A stretch of 64,000 bases of DNA, from contig NZ_LMEO01000051.1 in the NCBI RefSeq assembly GCF_001426375.1, positions 124,241-188,240 of the forward strand, given 5' to 3'. Each line of letters opens with the position of its first letter. Positions within the stretch are counted from its first letter, which is position 1. Below the pieces are notes generated by a model. It was not told the origin of the DNA. It did no database searches and saw nothing but the letters and a program-made list of their open reading frames with translations. The stretch comes from Paenibacillus sp. Root444D2. Lineage in GTDB: Bacteria; Bacillota; Bacilli; Paenibacillales; NBRC-103111. Position numbers and translations under genes: made by a program. This document shows, in pieces, positions 48,692 to 56,979 of this stretch.

Positions 48692-49335
48692 AACAAGGAC
48701 GATTTTGGCTAATGGCCGCGGGCCTCATTGTATGTATCCTAATCATTTGGGGCATTAGCAGTGCTTTTCATAAGAAGCCAGCTGTTCTGAGTAAGGCGAC
48801 GGTGGGAAGTCCGGCAAGCACAAGTGATAGGAGTGGTGAAGTGCCGTGGGATTATCAAGTACAGCAGGCGAAAGTAGGGGATTTATTGGATGGGGATATG
48901 GTCCTGCTGCCGAATAATGAACGGATTTCGAATGATCAGAATTTTGCTACAGGGGATCAAGTATGGGTGCTGAGCTATATGCAGGCAACAATGAAAACAA
49001 ATGATCAAGGGAAGAACGATGTAACACTTTCGCAATGGAAGCCTATTAAGACGTTCAAAACGAAAGAAGAAGCTGAAAAAGATGCAGGGGAGTTAAAAAT
49101 AGAAATAAAGACGGATGTAAAATTAGTAGGGGTTTACAAAACGGAGTTGGATGGCAAATTCCGCTATTTCGCGGTAGCTGATCTACCAACGGGACAGAAA
49201 GTGAAGCAGCCCATTCCAGAGGAGCGCTATGTAAGCTTTAAAAACAAGAAGGAAGTACAGGTTATTCTAGAGGAAGTACACGATTACAGCAATTTTGATC
49301 AATCCATGGCGAAATTTCGGGGGTGGGCAGAATGA
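48688..49335 (+). CDS. membrane-anchored protein of the DUF350/ligase operon
   Basis: The 215-residue protein has one N-terminal helix (about residues 8-26) and then an extracellular, Lys/Glu-rich beta domain. TTG 48688 overlaps the previous stop (TTGA) and AGGAGTG lies upstream. I do not recognise the domain. It overlaps the DUF350 gene by 4 bases, implying coupled synthesis. Confidence 0.72.
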   Translation: MKQGRFWLMAAGLIVCILIIWGISSAFHKKPAVLSKATVGSPASTSDRSGEVPWDYQVQQAKVGDLLDGDMVLLPNNERISNDQNFATGDQVWVLSYMQATMKTNDQGKNDVTLSQWKPIKTFKTKEEAEKDAGELKIEIKTDVKLVGVYKTELDGKFRYFAVADLPTGQKVKQPIPEERYVSFKNKKEVQVILEEVHDYSNFDQSMAKFRGWAE

Positions 49336-49721
49336 TTGTTTTGGATATTGTAATTAGTTTATTTGTGATTGTCCTGCTGCAATTCGCAGGTATGTATGTG
49401 TTTAGTTTAATGACGCCCTACCGCGATATGGAGGAAATAAACAATGGCAATGTAGCCGTCGGCATCACCATGGGTGGTAAATTTGTAGCTACGGCGATAG
49501 TATTAGGTATCTCAGCTTATACAAATTCATCGATTTGGCATATGAGCTTATGGTTCGCGGTAGGGTATGTATGTTTGGTTGCTACGTATTGGATCTTTGA
49601 TTGGCTTACACCTGGTGTGAAGCTATCTGATCAACTAAAGCAAGGAAATGTAGCGGTTGGCACGCTGCTAGCTGCCGTCTATATTGGAATCGCAATTGCA
49701 GTCAGCAGTCTTATCATTTAA
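49332..49721 (+). CDS. DUF350 membrane protein (YjfL-like)
   Basis: The 129-residue protein has four membrane helices in two repeats, each holding the conserved block EINNGNVAVGITMGGKF or QLKQGNVAVGTLLAAVY. This internal repeat is the DUF350 hallmark. DUF350 proteins lie near Gsp-synthase-like ligases and envelope stress proteins; the function is unknown. ATG 49332 overlaps the preceding stop as ATGA. The stop abuts the stop of the convergent HD-GYP gene with no bases between. Confidence 0.88.
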   Translation: MIVLDIVISLFVIVLLQFAGMYVFSLMTPYRDMEEINNGNVAVGITMGGKFVATAIVLGISAYTNSSIWHMSLWFAVGYVCLVATYWIFDWLTPGVKLSDQLKQGNVAVGTLLAAVYIGIAIAVSSLII

Positions 49722-50771
49722 TTAGATCGCGATTTTCGTTATTTCCACATCGCCAAGCTGTGATAGATCCAAGAATTGATTATTAATGTTAATGAGCGGT
49801 CGGAAGAAATCAGTTGGATTTGTCATAACAATTGTACCGACGCGTCCGTCACTGAGGGATACTTTCTTACCAATAAAATTAGGAATCATGTTGCGGATAA
49901 AGACTTGCGTTATTTTCGGATCAAGCTGGCCAAAACTCATGCGGTGCAGTTCCTTAAGAACGATCAGTAGATCACGTTTTTGCTGGTAAACCCGGTTGCA
50001 GATCATAGCACTATAAACGTCTGCAACCGAAATAATAAGCGAGTACGAATGGATTTCCGTACTCTTTTTGCGTAAAGGATAGCCTGTACCATCCATACGT
50101 TCATGGTGCTCTAGAGCAACGAGAGCAAGGGTATTGTCATTTAAGGATTTTTTGATGATTTCATAGCCATATATCGTATGCTTCTGAATTTCATTGTACT
50201 CATCATTGGTTAGCTTTGCGGGTTTATGTAGAATGTCCGAATGGATCTTGCTTTTGCCAATATCGTGGAGATAGCCTGCTTTTCCAATATGAAGGGCTTC
50301 TTTCTCACTTTTATTCATCCACTTGGCAATATAGTAGGATAACATACCTACTTGTACACTGTGTTGATATGTATAATCATCATTGCTGTTCAAAGAAATC
50401 AGCAGTGAAACAACGTCTTTCTCCTCCTGAAAGCTTTCTATCATCGGATTGAAAGCGGATTCTATAAGTTCATTATGAATAGATTCCCCGTTTTCGACGG
50501 CAGCAAATAAATCTTTTATACCGGTGATTGCATCGTTAAAAGTGTGTAATTGCGTGCTATTTGCTTGTCGGACTGTAGGCTCTTCAAGCACATTTACGGC
50601 TTCATTCCCTCTAGGGTGTATATCTACATATTCTACATTGTGGCGATTGAGCATCAAAATATCTCCGCTATCAACGACAGTACCTGATGAAAGAAGATGA
50701 AGTCCTACCATATTGTAGGAATCAGAACTAAGTTTATCACCAACAATAAGTTGAAGCACATGTATACGCAT
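49722..50771 (-). CDS. HD-GYP domain protein (c-di-GMP phosphodiesterase type)
   Basis: The 349-residue protein has an N-terminal regulatory region (residues 1-125) and an HD-GYP domain (about 130-290) with YTYQHSVQVG, YLHDIGKSKI, HHERMDGTGYP and VADVYSAM. A C-terminal beta segment (about 295-349) follows. The GYP motif reads GTGYP. These proteins hydrolyse c-di-GMP. GAGGAG precedes the ATG. It is 45 bases after moeB on the same strand. A second, similar gene lies at 55776. Confidence 0.88.
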   Translation of the reverse strand: MRIHVLQLIVGDKLSSDSYNMVGLHLLSSGTVVDSGDILMLNRHNVEYVDIHPRGNEAVNVLEEPTVRQANSTQLHTFNDAITGIKDLFAAVENGESIHNELIESAFNPMIESFQEEKDVVSLLISLNSNDDYTYQHSVQVGMLSYYIAKWMNKSEKEALHIGKAGYLHDIGKSKIHSDILHKPAKLTNDEYNEIQKHTIYGYEIIKKSLNDNTLALVALEHHERMDGTGYPLRKKSTEIHSYSLIISVADVYSAMICNRVYQQKRDLLIVLKELHRMSFGQLDPKITQVFIRNMIPNFIGKKVSLSDGRVGTIVMTNPTDFFRPLININNQFLDLSQLGDVEITKIAI

Positions 50772-50816
50772 AGAAGCTCCTCTCCTAGTCCTATAATCCG
50801 TAGGTATATAGTTATA

Positions 50817-51881
50817 CTACATCCCAATATATCGGCTGTAAAGACTTTTAGCCTGAATTAAATCGTCGGTTCCTTGGATGAGAACACGGCCATCTGGAAA
50901 GATGATCATGTGCAAATCGGGGGCTGCTTGGAACTTTAGAAGGAAGCGATTTCTCTCAACCGGACCAAGTGGTTTTAATCGTTCTTCCCAATATTCAAGC
51001 GGTTTATCGGATGGAATTATCGGATGAATCTGGACGGAATTACGGCCGCATAAGGATTGAATCGTGTCACTTTCTACACCGACTTCTAAGTAATCGTACT
51101 GCTTCATTGCGCAGGCGGGACAGTCTGATTTAAGCGCTCCTGCTACACTAATTGCTGAATTCTGATTGAACCATAAGTCCCATTGCTGCATTCTAAGATT
51201 AAGCTGTTCGTTCGCGCCAACAAGTAATTTAAGAGCTTCCGTTGCTTGAAAGGAAGCTACAACATGAATGATTCCGCCAATAACGCCAGCAGTATCGCAG
51301 GTTTCAGTCGTACCTGCGGCGGGGGCTTGTGTGAAAAGGCAGCGAAGGCATGGTGTTTGTCCTGGAATGATCGTCAAAGAGACTCCTCTAGAGGCGACCG
51401 CACCGCCATAAATCCAAGGAATCCCTAGTTTGATACTCACATCGTTAATCAGGAAGCGAACCGAGAAGTTATCGGTTCCATCTAGAATTAAATCTACATC
51501 ACTTAACAGCTGTTCAGCATTCAAGGAATTCAGATCGGTTACATGAGGCTCAATCGTTACCTGTGAATTTACGAGTTGTAACCGTTTAGCTGCTGCAATC
51601 GCTTTGGGTGTGGTGGAAGCTGCATCCTCTTCGTCGTATAGCATTTGCCGTTGTAAGTTGCTAGTATCGACAAAGTCTCGATCAATCAGTCGTACATAAC
51701 CGACCCCTGCGCGAACCATATGGTTGGCAAGAACGGTGCCTAGAGCACCCATGCCTACGATAGCTACTCGACTTCCTCCAAGTTTGCGCTGTCCTTCTTG
51801 GCCAATGGGGGAAAACAGGACTTGTCTGGAATAGCGCATGTCAACGTCATCATTTTGATCTATATGTAAATGTGTGTCCAA
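50817..51881 (-). CDS. moeB: MoeB/ThiF-type adenylyltransferase
   Basis: The 354-residue E1-like enzyme has RYSRQVLFSPIGQEGQRKL at the start and the nucleotide loop VGMGALGTVLANHMVRAGVG. RDFVDTSNLQRQMLY, DGTDNFSVRFLINDVS and zinc Cys pairs PCLRC and CPAC follow. A C-terminal region of about 100 residues lies beyond the MoeB core. It adenylates the C-terminal glycine of MoaD-like proteins. TTG 51881 is about 10 bases after GGAG. It is 22 bases behind the moaD-moaE fusion gene, its likely partner. Confidence 0.88.
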   Translation of the reverse strand: MDTHLHIDQNDDVDMRYSRQVLFSPIGQEGQRKLGGSRVAIVGMGALGTVLANHMVRAGVGYVRLIDRDFVDTSNLQRQMLYDEEDAASTTPKAIAAAKRLQLVNSQVTIEPHVTDLNSLNAEQLLSDVDLILDGTDNFSVRFLINDVSIKLGIPWIYGGAVASRGVSLTIIPGQTPCLRCLFTQAPAAGTTETCDTAGVIGGIIHVVASFQATEALKLLVGANEQLNLRMQQWDLWFNQNSAISVAGALKSDCPACAMKQYDYLEVGVESDTIQSLCGRNSVQIHPIIPSDKPLEYWEERLKPLGPVERNRFLLKFQAAPDLHMIIFPDGRVLIQGTDDLIQAKSLYSRYIGM

Positions 51882-51903
51882 ATGTGGTCATCTCCAGTCT
51901 GGT

Positions 51904-52605
51904 TTATTCGAATCGTGGCGTTTGGAGCGGGTTCCAGGGACCTGTTTGGCTGCCTTTCCACTCCGAACCATCTTCCCAAATTTCTTTTTTCCAAATGGGT
52001 ACGATTTGTTTCAGGCGTTCAATCGCATACCGACTCGCTTCATAGCAATGGACACGATGCGGGGATGAAACGGCAATTACGACGCTAGCTTCGGCAATAG
52101 CGACCTTGCCCAAACGGTGTGTAATTGCACAAAGTGTGCCTGGCCACTGATTTTCTATCTCTTCACCTATGGTTTCCATGGTCTTGAGTGCCATCGGTAT
52201 GTAAGCTTCGTATTCCAAAAGGACGGTCCGCTGCCCATAGGTCATCTCTCTTGTTGTCCCTATGAAGGCAAGCGAAGCGCCGTGATTGGGGTGGTTGACT
52301 TTAGAAGCTACCTCGGATGGATCAATCGTATCATGGGTGATTTCATATTTAGAAGGTTGACCGCCTGACACAGGGGGAATCAGTGCAATTTCATCTGCGG
52401 CTGTGACAATTTCCTGATCTCCGGCATAGGCTTGATTTTTAGCAAAAAAACAGGCTGCAAGTTGAGTGGAAGCCGCCGGATAAGCTGCTGAGATCTGCTG
52501 TTTGAGCTGCTCAATAGAAATGGATTCTTGTTCGATATCTATAATTAGGACGGAAGTCCCGAATAGGTCTACCAAACCTGCAAAGAGTTGGATGTGTATG
52601 TTCAC
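51904..52605 (-). CDS. moaE: MoaD-MoaE fusion, molybdopterin synthase
   Basis: The 233-residue protein has a MoaD ubiquitin-like part (residues 1-81, ending PPVSGG) fused to a MoaE part (about 86-233). The MoaE half shows GASLAFIGTTREMTYG, LEYEAYIPMA, ITHRLG, VSSPHRVHCYEA and PIWKKE. Molybdopterin synthase needs a free MoaD Gly-Gly end for thiocarboxylation. Here it is internal, so cleavage after GG, as reported for mycobacterial MoaX, or a different route is required. GTG 52605 is 7 bases after AGGAG. No moaA, moaC or mog gene is in the window. Confidence 0.92.
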   Translation of the reverse strand: MNIHIQLFAGLVDLFGTSVLIIDIEQESISIEQLKQQISAAYPAASTQLAACFFAKNQAYAGDQEIVTAADEIALIPPVSGGQPSKYEITHDTIDPSEVASKVNHPNHGASLAFIGTTREMTYGQRTVLLEYEAYIPMALKTMETIGEEIENQWPGTLCAITHRLGKVAIAEASVVIAVSSPHRVHCYEASRYAIERLKQIVPIWKKEIWEDGSEWKGSQTGPWNPLQTPRFE

Positions 52606-52732
52606 GGCTCTGCTCCTAATGACTTAGTGTTGGAATCCTTTACAGCATATCATATTTTGACCTGAAAATGGTATAATGGGTAGAGCATTTGGATGACAAA
52701 TGGCGCTTAGGGATGAAAGGGGAAATGTATTC

Positions 52733-53203
52733 ATGCAAGAAGATTTACGCATACAAGTGTCAGACCTACATATAAAAAATGAAGCATTCACGATATCCGA
52801 GATGGTTGAACTTGCGGAGCAAAAGTTAGCGCTTCAGGAGCGTGTACCGAATGTGCAGGGGGACGCTTTTGATTTGAAATCATGGTATCGGAGCTGGAAG
52901 ATCAGCCATAATGGGACGCATGCTGAAGAACCTACGCATCTAAAGGTGGAGGCAGTAGACGAATTTGAAGCTCTAATGCCTTGGTCACAATTAGATTCCG
53001 CTTTATTTCTATATGCTCAAGATGGACAGGCGCTCAAGAAAGGTTATCCGATTCGTCTTTATGTGCCGGATGGCAGCAGTGAATGTCTCAATGTCAAAAG
53101 TGTTATTAAAGTGTGGTTTCTTCATGATCAGGCGCTCGGGGAAGAAGCGACCTTCGGCTTCAAAAACAGAGTGGCGCTTGATGAGCTAAAATTCAAGAAA
53201 TGA
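52733..53203 (+). CDS. small molybdopterin-binding-domain-like protein
   Basis: The product has 156 residues without signal or membrane segment. The middle and end (LDSALFLYAQDGQALKKGYP, then RLYVPDGSSECLNVKSVIKVWFL) read like the second half of the sulfite-oxidase-type molybdopterin domain. In that fold GYPLRLVVP and VKWL recur, but the cofactor Cys is absent. It is divergent from the moaDE and moeB genes, which supports a link to molybdopterin. GAAAGGGGAAA precedes ATG 52733. The family call is tentative. Confidence 0.6.
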   Translation: MQEDLRIQVSDLHIKNEAFTISEMVELAEQKLALQERVPNVQGDAFDLKSWYRSWKISHNGTHAEEPTHLKVEAVDEFEALMPWSQLDSALFLYAQDGQALKKGYPIRLYVPDGSSECLNVKSVIKVWFLHDQALGEEATFGFKNRVALDELKFKK

Positions 53204-53271
53204 GAGGAGATTCTGCTGCATAAGATTAGACATGCTTCGGATCTGGTTTACAAAGAAAAGAGGTGAACGGT

Positions 53272-54732
53272 GTGTCTGAGCCCTTGCAAAGACTTGTTAT
53301 TTTACATACGAATGACATTCATAGTCATTTTGAACAGATGCCCAAAATTAGCGCTTATTTTGATCGCGTACGTCGACTGTGGCCGGCTGATCAGGTGTTG
53401 ACACTTGATATTGGCGATCATATGGACCGGATGCGCCCTGAAACGGAAGGCACGAATGCTTCTGCCAATTTGGAAATTATGAACGCGACCGGCTACGAAG
53501 CGATGGTCATGGGGAATAATGAAGGGCTAACGTTCACGCCGGAATTGTTAAGAACGGTAGTGAAGGAACATGCCAAATTTCCAATTATAGGCAGCAATAT
53601 TGTAGAAGTGGCGACGAATAAAACGCCCGATTGGATGCTTTCTACACTTACGATTGAGAAATCGGGTCTCACCATTGGAATCATTGGGGTAACCGCGGCT
53701 TACCAAGCGTACTATGAACTGCTTGGATGGCATGTAACGGACCCAATCGAATCTGTAAAGGCCCATACTAGGCTTCTTCGCCCAAGTGTGGATATCATTG
53801 TTGTCATGTCCCACTTGGGATTGCGATCGGATCAACGAATGGCTGAGGAGCTGGAAGGCATCGATGTGATCCTCGGCGGCCATACGCATCACGTGCTTGA
53901 GGAGCCGCTCCTGCTCAGCGGCACCTATATTTGTGCGGCCGGCAAGTTCGGTCAGTATGCCGGCCATATTGAACTTGCCTACGACCCGGCGCAGCGCCGG
54001 ATCGTAGAATTGAACGGCCGCGTCGTCCCTATGACGGACGCAAGTGAAGAAGACAGCAGCGTTACCACGCTGCTGGAGCACTACCGCATCGCCAGCGCGG
54101 CGGCGCTGGATGCGGAGGTGGCGCAGCTGCGGGAACCGCTGCGCCTGGATTGGTACGGCGAATCCCCGCTCGGCAACTTGCTTGCCGCAGGGATTCGCCG
54201 CTGGACCAGCGCCGAGATCGGGCTGGTCAATAGCGGCCAGCTCCTTCAGGGACTGAAGGAGGGGCGCCTGACACGCGGCAGATTGCTGGAAATCTGCCCG
54301 GGTCCGATCAACCCCTGCCGGCTGCTGCTCAGCGGGGCGGACCTGCTGCAAGCGCTCGAAGAGTCGCTGCTTGACGAGTTCATGGAGAAGCCGATTCGCG
54401 GCTTCGGCTTCCGTGGCGAGGTGCTGGGCGTACTGTGTGTCGACGGATTGACCGTCACGACCGACAGCACCCGTGCACCTTACGAACGTATCATCGCTGT
54501 GAACGTTGGCGATGAGCCTTTAGACCCTAACCGTGATTATGTTGTTGGCACGATCGATATGTTTACTTTCGGCTCAGGTTATTTATCGCTCAGCCGAGGT
54601 AAGCAGGTGACGTATATGCTGCCTGAATTTATCCGTGATGTACTTGCTTCTGAGCTTCGGGATGAAGACGCGATCCTAAGCAGTCATTTCCTAAGATTTA
54701 CGGATAGAAGGCCTCCTGCTAATAATGAATAA
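53272..54732 (+). CDS. 5'-nucleotidase/metallophosphatase, YunD-like
   Basis: The 486-residue protein has an N-terminal calcineurin-type phosphatase domain (about 5-255). Its metal motifs are HTNDIHSHF, DIGDHMD, MGNNE, MSHLG and LGGHTHH. A C-terminal 5'-nucleotidase substrate domain (about 285-480) has NSGQLLQG and GTIDMFTFGSGY. Without a signal peptide it is cytoplasmic, as YunD of B. subtilis. GTG 53272 is 5 bases after GAGGTGA. Part of the gene around 54050-54440 is strikingly GC-rich. Confidence 0.88.
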   Translation: MSEPLQRLVILHTNDIHSHFEQMPKISAYFDRVRRLWPADQVLTLDIGDHMDRMRPETEGTNASANLEIMNATGYEAMVMGNNEGLTFTPELLRTVVKEHAKFPIIGSNIVEVATNKTPDWMLSTLTIEKSGLTIGIIGVTAAYQAYYELLGWHVTDPIESVKAHTRLLRPSVDIIVVMSHLGLRSDQRMAEELEGIDVILGGHTHHVLEEPLLLSGTYICAAGKFGQYAGHIELAYDPAQRRIVELNGRVVPMTDASEEDSSVTTLLEHYRIASAAALDAEVAQLREPLRLDWYGESPLGNLLAAGIRRWTSAEIGLVNSGQLLQGLKEGRLTRGRLLEICPGPINPCRLLLSGADLLQALEESLLDEFMEKPIRGFGFRGEVLGVLCVDGLTVTTDSTRAPYERIIAVNVGDEPLDPNRDYVVGTIDMFTFGSGYLSLSRGKQVTYMLPEFIRDVLASELRDEDAILSSHFLRFTDRRPPANNE

Positions 54733-54844
54733 GTCGAACAACCACGACCTTTGTCGAAGGAGTTGTCAGATCTACCAAGTTACAGGTAGAATAGATAATT
54801 GGACAGGAGTACAACTATAAACTCTCAATTCATAGGGGGAAAAC

Positions 54845-55657
54845 ATGCATACTATTTTTGAAGCGATCATTATCGGGATCGTAGAGGGGTTGACCGAGTT
54901 TTTACCGGTTTCTTCTACGGGGCATATGATTCTAGCACAAAGCTTATTAAACACCCAAAATGATGAAGTCATGAAAACCTTTGATTTTGTTATCCAGCTT
55001 GGCGCCATTATGGCCGTCGTCCTCATTTATTGGAAACGGATTTTATCTTTATTCGGGTTAGTGAAAAGAAAAAGCGAGAGTAAGTCAGGAAAGAAACTGA
55101 ACTTGCTGCACATTCTTATCGGGATCATACCAGCTGGTATCATCGGAGTCTTGTTTAATGATTTCGTCGACGAGAAGCTTTTTAACTCAACAACCGTGTT
55201 AATTGGACTTGTTCTTGGCGGTATCCTATTGATCATCGCAGAGAAGAAGAAGGAACAGCCGAGTGCTGTCGTTTTGGATGATTTGACTTATCGTCAAGCG
55301 TTCTTCATCGGTTTGTGGCAATTGGTATCCATTTGGCCAGGATTCTCCCGGTCTGGATCGACAATTGCGGGTGGCATGCTGTCCGGCGTAAGCCGAGCTG
55401 CTTCTGCCGACTTCACGTTCATTATGGCGATTCCAATTATGTTTGGAGCTTCAGGTGTCTACTTTCTTAAAAACTACGAAGCACTCTCTTCGAATGACTT
55501 AGGTTTCTTTATAGTCGGTTTTGTCGTTGCATTCATCGTTGCATTGTTAGCGGTTGTTACTTTCATAAAGCTTGTTCAAAATATGAAATTAACGTATTTT
55601 GCCTACTATCGATTTGCAGTAGCCATCATTTTCGCACTTTATATGTACTTAAAGTAA
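54845..55657 (+). CDS. uppP: undecaprenyl-diphosphatase
   Basis: The 270-residue membrane enzyme has about eight helices. It carries the BacA/UppP motifs EGLTEFLPVSSTGHMI near the start and PGFSRSGSTIAGG, broken by conserved Ser/Arg, near residue 165. It dephosphorylates undecaprenyl diphosphate, recycling the lipid carrier of the cell wall, and gives bacitracin resistance when abundant. AGGGGG precedes ATG 54845. Confidence 0.95.
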   Translation: MHTIFEAIIIGIVEGLTEFLPVSSTGHMILAQSLLNTQNDEVMKTFDFVIQLGAIMAVVLIYWKRILSLFGLVKRKSESKSGKKLNLLHILIGIIPAGIIGVLFNDFVDEKLFNSTTVLIGLVLGGILLIIAEKKKEQPSAVVLDDLTYRQAFFIGLWQLVSIWPGFSRSGSTIAGGMLSGVSRAASADFTFIMAIPIMFGASGVYFLKNYEALSSNDLGFFIVGFVVAFIVALLAVVTFIKLVQNMKLTYFAYYRFAVAIIFALYMYLK

Positions 55658-55678
55658 CCATAACTGTTTCGTTTATCG

Positions 55679-55706
55679 AACCGCGTCGAATGATGCGGTT
55701 TTTTTT
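55679..55706 (+). terminator. intrinsic terminator after uppP
   Basis: AACCGC (55679-55684) and GCGGTT (55695-55700) form the stem, and the trailing TT begins a run of eight or more T. Confidence 0.8.
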
Positions 55707-55775
55707 ATTGAACTTTTTTGTGAAATCTATTACATTTAGATAGAAAGTAACGCTCACCTATTCGGGGGTCCTGAA

Positions 55776-56909
55776 ATGCTGTTAATGCCGATCAACATGT
55801 GTCATCCTGGAATGAGGTTGGCCAAGAATATTTACAACGACGATGGTATGGTCCTGCTGGCCGTTAATGTTGAGCTTTCTCAGAGACTCATTGATCGACT
55901 TTTTACATACGGGATCGACTACATATATATTCAAGATTCTCGGACCAATGACATCATTCAAGAGGATATTATTCAAGATGAAACGAGGACGAAGGCTGTT
56001 CTCGAAATCCGAAACACCTTTAAGAAAGTAATGGAAGATTCGAACAAACGCGGAGCCGTTAATTATTATGATATCGGACGTAACTTCCGCGATGTGATGA
56101 AAATGATTATTGACGATCTAAGCGCTCATCAAGGGGCAATGGTTATGCTCAATAATATGAATGTAAAAGATAATTACTTATTTCAGCATTCTGTGAATGT
56201 AAGTATTTATGCCATTATGCTGGGAATTAGCTTTGGGTACAGTCGTGAGAACCTAGAAACACTTGGATTAGGCGCTTTGCTTCACGATATTGGTAAGACG
56301 AAAGTACCACTTGGTATTCTTCGCAAGCCTTCGCAATTGACCGAACAAGAGTTTACTGAGATGAAGAATCATACGACATACGGGTTTAACATTTTGAAAG
56401 ACGAACCAAACATTCCTCTTTTGTCAGCGCATTGTGCTCTTCAGCACCATGAGCGAATTAACGGAAGCGGTTATCCGCGTGGGATTCAAGGTACAGACAT
56501 CAACGAATTTGCCAAATGGGTTGGGTTAGTCGATTCTTATGATGCTATGACGACAACAAGAGTATATAGAAGACCTTTACTGCCGCATGAAGCTATGGAG
56601 CAACTGTTCGGGGGCTCTGGCACGATGTATGATCAAAGTCAGATTGCCTTATTCCGTGATAAAATCGCGATTTACCCATTAGGCATAACCGTTCGATTGA
56701 ATACCGGAGAGTTTGGCATCGTATCTAAGTTAAACGTGACCGTGCCTCATAGGCCGATCGTTCGCGTGCTGCAGGATGAATCCGGTCAAGAGCTAAAGGA
56801 ACCGTACGAAATTGACCTGTCATCGAAGCTTTCTACATTAATTTCAGAAATTGGGGAAATTAAAGTAGGCGAGTTTGATACGGATGAAAGTATGCCGACC
56901 ATATTTTAA
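55776..56909 (+). CDS. HD-GYP domain protein (c-di-GMP phosphodiesterase type)
   Basis: The 377-residue protein has an N-terminal domain (1-125) starting MLLMPINMCHPGMRLAKNIY, which is common in Firmicutes HD-GYP proteins. The HD-GYP domain (about 125-300) has LFQHSVNVS, LLHDIGKTKVP, HHERINGSGYPRG and VDSYDAMTT. A C-terminal beta segment follows. It should hydrolyse c-di-GMP. GGGGGTCC precedes ATG 55776. A paralogue sits at 49722. Confidence 0.9.
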   Translation: MLLMPINMCHPGMRLAKNIYNDDGMVLLAVNVELSQRLIDRLFTYGIDYIYIQDSRTNDIIQEDIIQDETRTKAVLEIRNTFKKVMEDSNKRGAVNYYDIGRNFRDVMKMIIDDLSAHQGAMVMLNNMNVKDNYLFQHSVNVSIYAIMLGISFGYSRENLETLGLGALLHDIGKTKVPLGILRKPSQLTEQEFTEMKNHTTYGFNILKDEPNIPLLSAHCALQHHERINGSGYPRGIQGTDINEFAKWVGLVDSYDAMTTTRVYRRPLLPHEAMEQLFGGSGTMYDQSQIALFRDKIAIYPLGITVRLNTGEFGIVSKLNVTVPHRPIVRVLQDESGQELKEPYEIDLSSKLSTLISEIGEIKVGEFDTDESMPTIF

Positions 56910-56933
56910 GATAAAATATAGATAACAAGCACG

Positions 56934-56960
56934 AAGAACCTGGGAATCCAGGTTCTTTTT
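56934..56960 (+). terminator. intrinsic terminator
   Basis: AAGAACCTGG (56934-56943) and CCAGGTTCTT (56948-56957) form a 10-bp perfect stem with a 4-base loop and a T-run. Confidence 0.9.
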
Positions 56961-56979
56961 GCAAATTAGGGGGATGCGT

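Noticed and set aside
53548-54351. Long open frame antisense to the YunD-like gene
   Set aside because: It is a by-product of the GC-rich codons of the real gene; the encoded sequence has no family features.
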